From the NCBI RefSeq assembly GCF_900324485.2, contig NC_046653.1, forward strand, positions 27,064,637 through 27,128,636: a stretch of DNA of 64,000 nt, given 5' to 3'. Positions within the stretch are counted from its first letter, which is position 1. Every line of letters begins with the position of its first letter. Source of the DNA: Mastacembelus armatus. Lineage: Eukaryota; Chordata; Actinopteri; Synbranchiformes; Mastacembelidae. The position numbers and the translations under genes were made by a program. Below the pieces are notes generated by a model, which had not been told where the DNA came from, made no database searches, and saw nothing but the letters and a program-made list of their open reading frames with translations. Below are positions 41,740 through 53,031 of the stretch, piece after piece.

Positions 41740-43840
41740 CGGTCTGATTTCTGATCAGCCACGAATGATTTGACAAGCCCCACCAGTGACTCCTGAATCA
41801 CAACAGCCGCGTTAGCAGAATTCAGTTACCCCTTTACATTTTACCTGTGTCTTCCCTCTCGCGTATGGTAAGCATAGCATTTGGGTCCACCTGACACAAA
41901 CTCTCTGATGAAATCATCCTCACCGTCCTCACCACACAACTCATCTGTCAATTCCCCCAGGTATGGGCCTAGGGGAGGGGTCCATCCCCGGGTCTAGATG
42001 TGAAGATAAGAGAATCAGTATAACAGTACGGAACTCTCTGTTACAACTTGTCCAGTAGGTCGTACAACATGAGCCTGGCGTGAGCTGTTGTCACTGCGTC
42101 AATGAACACATTCACATCATCTACCGCACCACTGAACCATTGCTATTTCATCGGAGATGAAACAGAACTGTCTAACATCAAAATGGTCATTAAACATTAG
42201 CTCTGAATTAGCGTGAATCTCTCAGGCTCTGTAATCAACTCACATGAACCAAATTGGTTCTCATGCTAAACCTACCCCACAGGGAGTTTAGAAGTAGCTT
42301 GTTGCAGCTCCTGACTGTCTTATTGACAGCTATCTTGTCAGGGTTTAGTCTGATGCCTTCATGAGCAAAATAGTCTGCGACATATTTTTGCTGTTCCTCC
42401 TCTGTTTTGGTGTGTTTGGGGTAGCCCGATGCCTCTTGTTTCCATTTCAGAAATGTCTTGACATAGTCTTTGAACAAAGTGTCAGTCTTTTTTGGAAAAT
42501 GCCACACTTCATCAATGCATAGGATCCTATACCCCTTTTCAACTGCTTTTCAAACCCACGTCCCGGTCAGCTGCCTCTCATGGTCACTGTGCTTTCACTC
42601 ACTGACCTGATTCAACTCCTCACTGCATGTCCGGCAGAGAGGGAACATGAGCTTGTGATGGCAGCTGTGGGGCAGAACAGGATGGTACAGCCCTCTAGAT
42701 GGTAAGACATTGGTGCCAGTTGCATTTGACTAGCCCAAAAAAATTTTCAGTACTGGCAAAATTGCCTACTATTATCTGTGGGTGGCAATTGGATAAAGAC
42801 TTGTGAAGTCATAATAGTGTACTTTTTCCCCTACTGCACAGTCTGTCACATGTAGGAGTTTCATAGATTTCGTCCTGCTGCCGAAAAGCGCATCCCTAGG
42901 GTTCAGGCGCTCAGGTTTCTTGTAATCTGCAAGAAATGTCTTGACAGCTGAATCTGTTTTAACTGATTCCACTCACACTCCGACATCACAATCACAGTGA
43001 GCTCAGGAAGAATCCATAGAGCCTCGACCTTGTTGTTAAACTGTGCATAAAGCCCCACATTATTAGCAGAGGATTCTGGGTAACACTTGATGCAGCGATA
43101 AAAGTAACAGCCAGAAAATTCAAAACATGTGTTTGAGGCAACATCGAACCCATCCACCCAGTACAAACCCACCTTGTGTTCAGCGCGTCTAATCACTCGC
43201 TTTTCAGAATAAGCCACATATTCCAGCTACTGCACAGACACATCTGAAAATACTTTATTACACTTAATGTACATCCCCCCGTATGTGAGAGCAAGAGTAT
43301 CATGAGGCAGGAAGAGCTTCTTAAATTCTCCCATACAGCTTGATGCATAAATGCTGCGCGGTAGATCATGCAGGCCTTCCACAGTACTTCCACATCATTG
43401 TGGCAGTAATGGCTCAGCTCACCCTGCATTTTAAATGGTGTGTCTTTAACCTCATTATACCACTCAAAGTCTAAGGCGGCCGGTGTTTTAGCCAGGCTCA
43501 TAGGCAGAAAGCTGTACGAGTCGATCCATCGACGACTATAATCGTCATCGTACATCAGAATTACTCTGCTGCCCTTCATAATCACGAGGGGGGTGATGCG
43601 CTGTCTCACAAAGTATTCAAGTATTATATAGCTATCAATACCTGAAGCATTATGAACAATGAATGTGTACCCCTTATACATATTACATCCAAACGCAGCC
43701 ACGCAATTAACACTAGTGTAACAAAATGGGTAGGGGTCACTCATCTCATTCATTTCCATGGCACAGACATAATTGGCCTCATGCTTCACATCACTGTATC
43801 TGGTTTCAAAGTCACACAGAATATAATTGTCACGGGGTTC
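41740..43840 (-). mobile_element. Fossil family-B DNA polymerase of a Polinton/Maverick-like element
   Basis: The minus strand carries, in the right order, pieces of a protein-primed family-B polymerase: exonuclease blocks DFETR, HNASGIDSYIILEYF and YCHNDVEVLWKA (about 43820-43380), then the polymerase blocks YDFTSLYP (about 42800), DTLFKDYVKTFLKWKQEASG (about 42470), NKLLLNSLWGRFSMR (about 42270) and YTDS (about 42020), and a C-terminal FVSGGPK region (about 41900). The family is as in Polintons and adintovirus-like elements. Broken in several places, no capsid, integrase or terminal repeats recognised. An old remnant. Confidence 0.8.
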
Positions 43841-44699
43841 TTCTTCTGCCTCTTTAAGGGGTGGGGGCTGTATTTAACACTGATGCATGATGCCTGATCT
43901 GAGTGCCCCCACAGTAATAACCCTTAGGGTTTATTATCAGATAATAGTGGGCATCATGTAGCTAGAGCCAGATGGTTCGTGGATGAGGGGAGTCGTGTGT
44001 TTGGAAACGCACCCCCTCCTGGCAGTTCACTCGCTTTGGTATTAGAATACAGGGCTTGATTGTTCCTGTCTGCACCGCAAGACATAGAAAGATTATTAGC
44101 GATGCTGGCACTAAAACACTGATTTTCTTTAAATTAATATTAACACCGTTACCTGGTGAAACAACCATTTTCAATAGACCCATAGTATCAGACTGTGAAA
44201 AACCTATACAACTTTATAAAAACATTGTAGAATAAAAAGCTAAAGCATACATACCTCCAACAATCATCTGGTCTGTCGATTCGCGGTCCACCAATGCTTT
44301 CGAAGCAGCACCTGATGGATTTAAGCTTTTTTCAAATATAATAATATAATTTCAATACACTCAACCCCCGCGCTCACTCACAATAAAGCAGTCAAACAAA
44401 GGGCCCACATACCTGAAGGGAAGATCAGTATGTTTCCTCTGATTTTACTATCGGCCACGTCCGAAAAAAGTTCTGCTCCGCTCCTCCCGCAGGTATTAAA
44501 TACCACGGACCGGATGCTACGTAACACGCGCATACGTACTGCCTACATGTCGTCACGCTACCAATAGCAGTTAGTGTCACCCGGTAGGCGGAGAGAGTAT
44601 CATCATTTTATTATTTTATTAATTTATGATACCATATGCTCCATTTTTAACCCCCCTTCGTGTGCCCACCACTAGATAAACCATTATATAACTACTCTG
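43841..44699. other. Unassigned sequence next to the polymerase fossil
   Basis: No recognised gene. It may belong to the same virus-like element, since it is C/G-richer than the OR flanks and has a small inverted repeat GTATCAT/ATGATAC at 44597-44632. No terminal repeat pair was confirmed. Confidence 0.3.
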
Positions 44700-45170
44700 G
44701 TCATCTGTCTTCAGGCTGCCGCCAGACGTGCTTTGTACCAAGACCCCATGGAATTACAGACTGTGACTCGAGTACTGGGACTTGAAGGGAGTGTTCAGTC
44801 ACTCATCGATGGTATGACTACACCATTGATCTTCTGCGAGGAACTATGCCCCCTCAGAAGGAAGCTTTATTTCCTGTCCCAACCAGAGACTGTGACGCAT
44901 TTGAGAAGGCCTAGAGGCTGGTATAATTCCTCCCTCCTCCTCCCCTGGCAGTAGTAAGGCTTTCCCTCATGCAGAAGGACAGTGGCTTGAGACCCTGCAC
45001 TGACTACTGGGGACTAAACCCCATTGCAGTATATAAACACTACCCACTTCCACTGCTTTTGTCACTGGAGCCTCTCAAGGGGGCCTGGATAGTCATCAGG
45101 TTAAACCTAGAAAACACTAACCATCCAGTCTGCATCATGTCATGGCAGGGCCCAGACCAAGAGTGATTCA
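44700..45170 (+). mobile_element. Ty3/gypsy-like pol fragment, fossil
   Basis: Around 44969-45130 the translation reads GLRPCTDYWGLNPIAVYKHY then PLPLLLSLEPLKGA, the start of a gypsy reverse transcriptase (the LRPCIDYRGLN...YPLPL block). No LTRs or other domains nearby. Small, old and broken. Confidence 0.75.
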
Positions 45171-45790
45171 GAAACACTTCAGGGAAGTAGACTATTCAGA
45201 GTTGTGTCACCTCGTTCAGATTAGGGAAAGTCTGGCCCATTTCTAGAGCTGGATTTGGGAAGGAAGATCAGCAGTGACCATCTAGTTGCCAGGTCTTTAC
45301 CTTTAGAGCCCATTCAGAAAAATAACTCACATGTGGGGCCACCACCTACTGCGATAGGAGTTAGGGTTGGGAACGGTGGGAAACTCAGCATTGCTTGTCA
45401 GTTTTTTTGCTGATGATGTGGTTCAGTTGGCTTCATGAGACCATAACATTCAACATGCACCAGGATGAGAGTCAGCACCTTCCAGTCCTCCAATAAAAAT
45501 GCATCATGTGACCACCTCAGTGGCATGATGTAGAAATTTGGGGGAACACGACCTTGCATTAAACAGCTTTCAGTAATGACAAGCTCTTATAGTGCTCAGC
45601 AGAAACATGATTTCAATCAGATGAGTTTTTATTCTTCTCTCTGAAAAAGAGAAAGCAAATGCAAGATACAGTCCTCTGTATCCGTGGTCAGCTGGCAGTT
45701 TGTCACCAAATTAAGGAAGACGTAAACACACAAGATCTAATGAGTCCAGGCCTCCAGAGCTTGAAGACGTTGTTGACATGAAAATATTTT
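45171..45790. other. Unassigned sequence with a short LINE scrap
   Basis: No gene. At about 45385-45475 a GGAT-tailed-type LINE scrap is visible (FFADDVVQLAS). The rest is unassigned. The left part may be more of the gypsy fragment. 45700-45790 starts the OR upstream region. Confidence 0.4.
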
Positions 45791-45830
45791 TGTAGAGATT
45801 TTAATGAGACCCACAGAGGGTGAGGACGAC
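45791..45830 (+). promoter_or_regulatory. Conserved OR upstream element, diverged form
   Basis: TTTTAATGAGACCCACAGAG about 200 bp before the ATG at 46015. The A/T box of the other copies is not obvious here. The surrounding flank is otherwise unlike those of the other genes, so the element stands out as retained. Confidence 0.55.
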
Positions 45831-46014
45831 TCATAGAGTCTTTCCGCAGACTCCTAAAGTTCACTTTCTCCGATCTGGACATAAACTACAGGTCAGGTAT
45901 CTGAAAGAGAAAATCACATTCAATGTGTATAAAATTCTCATTGTGAGACTAGTTTCTAAATGCCTGTCATACAGTTTGTTCATATTATTCATTGTTTAAT
46001 TTCTGACTATATTA

Positions 46015-46941
46015 ATGGATGCTGAATTAAATGTATCTTATATAACACTTGATGGGTATGTGGAAGTTCACAAATATAGATTTGTTTATTTTGTGACCAT
46101 GTTTACAGCATATATTCTAATAATCTGCTTTAATTCTACTATTGTGTGTCTTATCTTCAATCATCAAAACCTCCATGAGCCTATGTACATTTTCATTGCA
46201 GCTTTGTTACTCAACTCTGTTCTTTACAGCACTAATATCTACCCAAAGCTACTGATCGACTTTTTATCTGAAAAACAGATCATATCATATTCAGCCTGTA
46301 TCTTTCAGTATTTTATATTATACTCTTTAAGCAGTGCAGAGTTTTTACTGTTGGCAGCCATGTCCTATGACAGGTATGTGTCTATATGTAAACCTCTGCA
46401 GTATCCAACTATCATGACAAAAACAAACATCTGTATTTTACTGGTTCTTGCTTGGGTTTTAGCTGCCTGTCATGTTGTTGTCCCAACAATACTGAGTGCT
46501 GAAACTAAACTGTGTAACTTTACTTTCAAAGGAATCGTGTGTAACAATGCAATTTATGGACTTCTTTGTGTACAAAAAAGTGCTCTATCTGTATATGGTG
46601 TAGTTGCTGTAGTAGATCTGATAATTCTCCCTTTTCTCTTCATAGTTTTCACATACACAAAGATACTTATTATCGCCTATCGAAGTGGTAGAGAAGTCAG
46701 GAGAAAAGCTGCAGAGACCTGTTTACCTCACCTGATGGTTTTAATCAGTTTCTCCTCTTTGAGTGTGTATGATATTGTTATAGCTCGAGTTGAATCCAGT
46801 TTTCCAAAAACTGCACGTTTAATAATGACATTACAAACAATTGTGTATCACTCTTTGTTTAATCCACTGATATATGGGCTGAAAATGAAAGAAATTTCTA
46901 AACATCTCAACAGGTTGTTCTGTCCAGCCAGAAACATCTGA
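46015..46941 (+). CDS. Odorant receptor, group B, intact
   Basis: A 308-residue receptor starting MDAELNVSYITLDGYVEVHK, C-terminus LFCPARNI. Signatures intact: DRY box, KAAETCLPHL, NPLIYGLKMKEI. ICL1 reads IFNHQNLHEP in place of IWIHKNLHEP, unique in the window. TM3 is FILYSLSSAEF and the ICL2 cassette TKTNICIL. The last third (QTIVYHSLFNPLIYG, LNRLFCPAR) matches 37928 and 59237, not 7821, so the gene looks mosaic. Its 3' flank duplicates that of 59237. It is the + member of the second convergent B/A pair. Confidence 0.95.
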   Translation: MDAELNVSYITLDGYVEVHKYRFVYFVTMFTAYILIICFNSTIVCLIFNHQNLHEPMYIFIAALLLNSVLYSTNIYPKLLIDFLSEKQIISYSACIFQYFILYSLSSAEFLLLAAMSYDRYVSICKPLQYPTIMTKTNICILLVLAWVLAACHVVVPTILSAETKLCNFTFKGIVCNNAIYGLLCVQKSALSVYGVVAVVDLIILPFLFIVFTYTKILIIAYRSGREVRRKAAETCLPHLMVLISFSSLSVYDIVIARVESSFPKTARLIMTLQTIVYHSLFNPLIYGLKMKEISKHLNRLFCPARNI

Positions 46942-48396
46942 TGTATTAACAGTGAAATAATGATTAACGTGTCTGTTTTCCATAAGTGTCTTTACTGTTT
47001 ACTACAGACACTCTTTACTTGAGACTGAACAGCACAATGTGTAAATAATAACCAGTAAAAATCATATTTACTGTTCCCAGCTGTGTCTGTCACTGCTGCA
47101 CATGCTGACACCAGAGAAATTCATTATTTTTCACGTCCAGCTGGGACCTGAATGACCCTGTGTGCCTGGACAAACAGGAGAAGAAAGTTTGAGTGTGTGT
47201 GGTGGTCGGTGCTGGAGCATGTCTGATGGTTTTCATGTCAGATGTGGCGTTTGACCATGTTGAAAGGACAGGTTTGTTTGTAACTAAGCATTTCTGACAT
47301 TTGTGATGAGAAAAAATGTAAAACACAATAAACCTAAAATAAACTGTGTTGTTGCTGTCAGGTAGTTATTTCCTCATCATGGGCTCATCTGCATCTGCAG
47401 AACACACCGTGGGACACACACACACACCAAACCAACAGTGAGGGAACCAGAGTCCAACAGCCTGAGTCTGGTTAATGTTGGATGGACCTTTGTCAGTCAT
47501 GTTCACTGTAACTGTCCAGGGAGGGGGGTCTGTCTTTGAAATGTGTTTCCTGAGGTTTTTCCCTTTTGTCTGATGTTTTTAAAATGAGCTCAACATATTT
47601 AGATTTAGTTCAATGCTGCGTTTGTCTGATGTAATAATTTAATATTGGGCCAGTTACCGTCAGACGATGGAACACATGTAAAGTTAAGATTTGGTGGTTT
47701 CTGCTGGCAGACAATCATTGTCTGACCTGTTGATGTACCTGTGATTAACAAGTGTTTGTTAATGGACAAATTAACCAAAGAAGGATCAGGAATTTGTAGA
47801 AACTGACTATGAAACTATCACTGATTTAGCAGGAAAGTGCCATTACATAAATAATAAGATAAGGTAAAGTTTATTCATCCCTAAAGGAAATTCAGGTAGT
47901 CGTGTAGTTAAGTATGTCAGTAGTGAGAGTCGTCAGCTGTCATCTGCCTTTGGCTAAGGTGAATGAATGAATAAACAGAAATGAAATAAATTAAATGAAA
48001 TTATATAAATAAATAAATAAATTGGTAGCAGTTGCTTTAAGGGCTCCTCTAGTTATCCCTCAGGCCGTAGTCATTTGTGTAGTGTACCTTAGTATCATTA
48101 TTGCCAGGAATTTAGGTATTTATACATGTATGTATTTTTATTGAATAAGTCCAATAAACAGTCTGTTCTTATAATTTTTTCTTTTAATATTCAGATGTAC
48201 TAAGTAATACAATCATGGGGAGATTCTTTAAAGAATTGGTGTGAGTTTAACTGGTTTTATGGTGAACTGTCAACTAGTTCAAAGTCGAGGTTTGGGCCTT
48301 GTCCACTGCCCGGCCACATAACACGGGTCTGCCATTAGATCCTAACGACCCTCAGCTTTGCTCACATCTTTTGTTCATTTAATGAGCCTATTCGGG
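46942..48396 (+). other. Duplicated 3' flank of the OR at 46015
   Basis: No gene. Matches 60164-61610 throughout and 26581-27880 from 47090. It contains the poly(A)-signal block (about 47328) and the old LINE 3' end at 47868-48170. It is interrupted after 48396 by a solo LTR that neither paralogue has. Confidence 0.65.
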
Positions 48397-48753
48397 TGTT
48401 GGGGTTATAAGGACAAAAGTTGCCATTGTGGAATTAGATCTGAAGACAGGATGTTTATGTGAGAGGTCTGTTTCTCCACCTGACCTCCATAACCTTATGA
48501 CCCATGATGAACTGAAGTTTTATTGCACCCATGTATCCTGTGTCTGGTTTTGTTCCCTACTATACAAATAAAGGACTGCTAAGTGAAGAGGAGAGGAGAA
48601 GGGTGTAAGTCGCATGGGGAGAGAAGAAAGTCTCTTCTCTCCGTTTGCAACTGAGGCGGTTCTCACTTGCAGAGTATATACTCGGTACAAAGTTGTCGTG
48701 TGTTTCATTGCTTTCAGGGAAAGAACCATGTCAGTGTAGCGTAAACCTGACAT
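48397..48753 (+). mobile_element. Solo LTR, recent
   Basis: A 357-bp insert, TGTTGGGGTT...AACCTGACA, with the perfect 5-bp duplication TCGGG (48392-48396 and 48754-48758). AATAAA at about 48567 gives plus orientation. The paralogous positions at about 27885 and 61605 are empty, so it arrived after the flank duplication. Family unresolved (gypsy- or ERV-like by size). Confidence 0.88.
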
Positions 48754-48779
48754 CGGGTCAGGTGCGAAGTGAAACAAAC

Positions 48780-49644
48780 TCAGGACTGTCGGCCTTACGA
48801 CTCACCCAATTTACATAGCTCACCTAATGAGCCTGTTTGGACTTGCACTGGAGTGAAACCAACCTGAAGGAGAAATTTGAGATCCCATACCAGCTTTTTC
48901 TTAGACTGATGAAGGTACTTGGATGAATAGTGAAAAGTATTGAGCTAAAAACTAAAAGTCCAGTTGCCTTGACGGGTCTTGGGAATTTTTCCATCTGACC
49001 TACATTATTTTGTGGAAGGCTTACGATTGGGTTCTCTTGGGAGTCTTGTAGAGGGCACTGCAGGAGTATACAACTCTCACTACACAAGTTCATCCTTGTA
49101 TAGTGAGAGTTGTGTTTGCATTCTTGGGAAGAAATCAAACACATTCTCAGCCCCTTGTCTGCGATACAGTTTTTGATTTTCAATGTGCAGTCAATTGGTC
49201 CTGTGGGCTTCAGCAGACCATAACTTTCAGCAGGTACTGGGGCAGTTTTAAGATGAGGTCAAAGCAATTTATCCATCAATTGATGTTCTAAATCTCACCT
49301 ATGGCCATAATCTTTGAGTAGTGACTGAAAGAATCAGACTGCAGCTTAATGTGGAAGTAATGAGTTTTGTTTGTGGGGTTATGACATGCAAAGAGTGTTC
49401 AGAGTAAAAAGAAGAAGCCAGCTGAGGTTGTTCAGGCATCTGATTAGGATATCTCCTATATGACTTTAACTACTTTAACTGGAAGTTGCTTGGGCACGTC
49501 CAACTGGTAGCAGGCAGACCCAGAAGGCACCGGAGAGATTACATAAGTCATCTGGTCTGCTAATGACTTGGGATCCCAAGAAAAAGCTGGAAATTGTTTT
49601 TGGGGAGAGGGACATTTGTACCGCCTTTCTGAACCTGCTGCAGT
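48780..49644 (+). mobile_element. Interspersed repeat and RTE-like LINE fragment
   Basis: Paralogue of 27910-28745, including the hairpin at 49071-49114 and the SCVCILGKKSNTFS core at about 49110. No intact coding. Confidence 0.6.
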
Positions 49645-50074
49645 CCAGCAGAAATAACAAATTGTTCGATAGATGATTTCATAGATAGATATAGCCCAGA
49701 GTCATCTGCATAGCAGTGGTGATTAATACAGTGCTTCCTAATAACACTAGCTAAGGGAAGCATGTTTAAGGTGAAAAGAATCAGTCCTACTACAGAATCT
49801 TGTGGAACTCCATGACTTATTTTTGTACGTGCGGAAGGTTCTTCATGAACATGAACAAATTGGAATCTGTCCAATAAATTGGAACCACTTTAATGCTGTT
49901 CATTTGATTCCAGTCACATGCTCCAGTCTCTGTAATAAGATCGTTGGTGACTTTTAACTGCTGTTTCTGTGCTATGATGTGCTCTAAGTCCTGATTCAAA
50001 ATCTTCAAATAGTTCAGTCCTGTGTAAGTGGCCTGATAGCTGCTTAGCAACAGCTTCTTCAAGGATTTTAAACA
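49645..50074 (-). mobile_element. L2-type LINE fragment (RT)
   Basis: Paralogue of 28746-29080 but longer. Minus strand: [30 protein letters not shown], then towards 50070 the residues of the palm start (HSTET-like). A Tc1 element is inserted at its upstream side at a TA (50075-50076). Confidence 0.75.
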
Positions 50075-50076
50075 TA

Positions 50077-50880
50077 CAGTGGTGTTAAAAAGTGTTGGTC
50101 CCCTTCCTGATTTCTTATTTTTTTGCATGTTTGTCACACTTTAATGTTTCAGATCATCAAACAAATGAAAATATTAGTCAGAGATAACACAGGTAAACAC
50201 ATCATAGCCCTGTGTGGAAAAGTGTGTGTGTGTGTGTATGTCCCCCGTTAAAACATAACCTAATCGTGGTTTATTACACCTGACTTCAATTCCTCTAGCC
50301 ACACCCAGTCCTGATTACTGCCACACCTGTTTGCAATCAAGAAATCACTGAAATGGGACCTGCCTGACAAAGTGAAGTAGACCAAAAGATCCTAAAAAGC
50401 TAGACATCATGCCGAGATCCAAAGAAATTCAAAAACAAATGAGAGAGTAATTAATATCTATCAGTCTGGAAAAGGTTCTAAAGCCAATTTAAAGCTTTGG
50501 GACTGCAGTGAACCACAGTGAGAGCCATTATCTACAAATGGCGAAAACATGGAACAGTGGAGAACCTTCCCAGGAGGGGCCGGCCAACCAAAATTACCCC
50601 AAGAGCGCAGCGACAACTAATCCAAGAGGTCACAAAAGGCCCCACAATATCATCCAAAGAACTGCAGGCCTCACTTCCCTCTGTTAAGGTCACTGTTTAT
50701 GACTCCACCATAAGAAAGAGACTGGGTAAAAATGGTCTGCATGGCAGAGTTCCACGACATAAACCGCTGCTCAGCAAAAAGAACATAAAGGCTCGTCTCA
50801 GTTTTGCCAGAAAACATCTTGATGATCCCCAAGACTTTTGAGAAAATACTCTGTGGACTAACAAGACAAAAGTTGAACTT
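50077..50880 (+). mobile_element. Tc1-like transposon, 5' half
   Basis: Begins after TA with CAGTGGTGTTAAAAAGTGTT, a Tc1-type inverted end, followed by a leader and the transposase N-terminus. 50518-50841 reads MRAIIYKWRKHGTVENLPRR, then RPTKITPRAQRQLIQEV and RLGKNGLHGRVPRHKPLL, the bipartite helix-turn-helix DNA-binding domain. It ends at LSFARKHLDDPQDF, where the first catalytic Asp region begins, and the DDE domain and right end are missing. A (GT)n tract lies at 50222. Confidence 0.85.
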
Positions 50881-51092
50881 AAATTGAATTAAAAGGCGGT
50901 GTCAGTTTTGCTACATTGAGGTTGAATGTTGGGCTGGTTAGCGTTTCTCTCATGCCTTTGTATTTAAATAGACAAAAAATAAATATTCAACACTTAAACC
51001 TATAAATCCAATAATTATTTTAAGAAGCATCATTTAAGATGTTAGTGATATTAGAAACGAAGGATTTTTTGTCCTAGACTGTACACACTCGG

Positions 51093-51530
51093 TTGTCAGT
51101 TTATTAACACCAAACTTTGTCACTTTAATCCAACAGTCCTGTAATAAATCCTCCTTCATGAAGGTGATAATGTTCAGTTTGTGTTTCAAAGAGGTGCAGA
51201 CTGAACTGTATGATTATTTTAGAAGATGTAGTCTGCTCTCCTCTTGAACTCCGCTGCATTATACAGAGAGGTGGTGTTGTTTTTTAGGCTGAACTCAATG
51301 ATATGAAAGAGGGTAGAGAAAAGAAAAGAGATTCATGTCAGTACAATGCAATCCAATTCAGCAGCATGACAAACTACAACCTCCAAAATGATCAACAAGT
51401 TGAATCAACACGTCTCTGAAACAGTTGGACCACAAACTGAACATTATCACCTTCATGAAGGAGGATTTATTACAGGACTGTTGGATTAGACTGACAAAGT
51501 TATAGTTAGGTGGACCTAATAAACTGACAA
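51093..51530. mobile_element. Palindromic MITE with about 110-bp arms
   Basis: Left arm 51093-51190 (starting TTGTCAGTTTATTA) and right arm 51420-51530 (ending TAATAAACTGACAA) are inverted copies, including ccaacagtcctgtaataaat. The loop is about 230 bp and non-coding. Truncated copies with only the right arm lie at 22301 and 29500. 51531-51852 is the group A 3' flank. Confidence 0.8.
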
Positions 51531-51852
51531 TGGAGTGTTTATACTTTAACAATACACCCAGATATGATGCCAATATGAAAATATTCAGTCAATTAACAGT
51601 TAAGCCACAACAAACTGGAAACACAAGAATCAAACTGACAATTAGAATCAAACTGTATTTCTGGGTTCTGCAGCAAATTGCTTAGTTAGTAGTGATTACA
51701 TAGTGTAGTTGAAGCTGATAATGCTCTTTACTGTGATTTAGGGTTTTAGAAACATCTTTACACTCAATACTTTTCAAGGCTCAGAGAAATCACATCTCTG
51801 TTTCATTCTGACACTAAACAATGACTGTACAACAGTTATCAGTGTTAGTACA

Positions 51853-52774
51853 TTAGACTGTTTTACCTGGACAGAACAATTTCCTGAGGTGTTTATAAAT
51901 TTCTTTCATTTTTAGTCCATATATGATTGGATTGAAAAGAGGATGATACAAAATTATTTGTATCGACATTATTAAACGCACAATTTTCGGAAAATCTGTT
52001 TCCATTTGAACTAGAAGTACATCAAATGAACCCAAACAAGAAAAGTTGATTAGAACAATCAGGTGAGGTAAACAGGTCTGTGCAGCTTTTCTCCTGACTT
52101 CTCTACCACTTCGATAGGTGATTTATAAATATCCTTATGTAGGTAAAAAGGACGAAAAGCACAGGGAGAATTAAAAGATTAACAAAACAAATCAAACCAA
52201 ATATACCTCTCTCTCTACTGCAAAACAGATGGTCAATTGTGCTGTTACAGGTAATACCTCTGAAATTAAACTTACAGAGTTTAACATCAGCATTCATTCC
52301 AGTTCGCACTGCTAACTGACCAGCAGGCAGAATCCAAGCTGTAACCAGTAAAATATACACGTTTCTTTTCCTCATGATAGTTGGATACTGCAGAGGTTTA
52401 CATATAGACACATACCTGTCATAGGACATGGCTGCCAACAATAAAAACTCTGAACCACCTAAAGAATAACCAACTTGAAACTGAAAGAGACATGCTGGAT
52501 ATGATATGATCTGTTTTTCAGATAAAACATCAAACAGAATCTTTGGGTAGATAGCAGTGCTGAAAAAAACAGAGTTCAGTAACAAAGCTGCAATGAAAAT
52601 GTACATAGGCTCATGGAGGTTTTTGTGAATCACTATCAGACACACAATAGTAGAATTACTGCAGATTATTAGAATATATGCTGTAAACATGATCACAAAA
52701 TAAACAAATCTGTATTTGTCCAGTTCCACATATGCATCAATAGTTATATATGTTATATTTAGGTTATTATCCAT
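51853..52774 (-). pseudogene. Odorant receptor, group A, single frameshift
   Basis: Full-length group A gene (MDNNLNITYITIDAYVELDK to LFCPGKTV) with one lesion. The run in gataggtgatttataaatat (52114-52133) has one more T than the intact paralogues (gataggtgattataaatat), so the frame shifts at the end of TM5, after FTYIRIFI, and translation stops shortly after. Everything on both sides, including the DRY box, TCLPHL, NPIIYGLKMKEI and the promoter element, is undamaged. A very recent pseudogene or a sequencing error. ICL2 cassette RKRNVYIL. Confidence 0.92.
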
Positions 52775-52980
52775 TAAGGTTTAAAAACAAAGTGTTAATG
52801 ACAAAGACTTGAAGTATCAAAGCAAAGATCACATGAACATATTATACAGTATATCTGTCATTGGATTGTCTAATGTATTCACTGATACCCGACCTTGACA
52901 TGAACTTGTGTGTGTGTTGAAATATTGCAACAAATACAAACCTCCAGAATACAAAGTGACCTGTTTGACTCTGTGGGTTG

Positions 52981-53031
52981 ATTTTTATCAGCTTGTTTCT
53001 CCCTCCATGGATCTCATTAAACTCTCCACCA
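52981..53031 (-). promoter_or_regulatory. Conserved OR upstream element (group A form)
   Basis: TTTAATGAGATCCATGGAGG plus GATAAAAAT on the minus strand, about 206 bp before the ATG of the frameshifted gene. Unchanged from the intact paralogues. Confidence 0.6.

Noticed and set aside
44597-44632. Inverted repeat as the terminal repeat of the Polinton-like element
   Set aside because: Only 7 bp pair and no matching copy is seen beyond the other end of the polymerase fossil.
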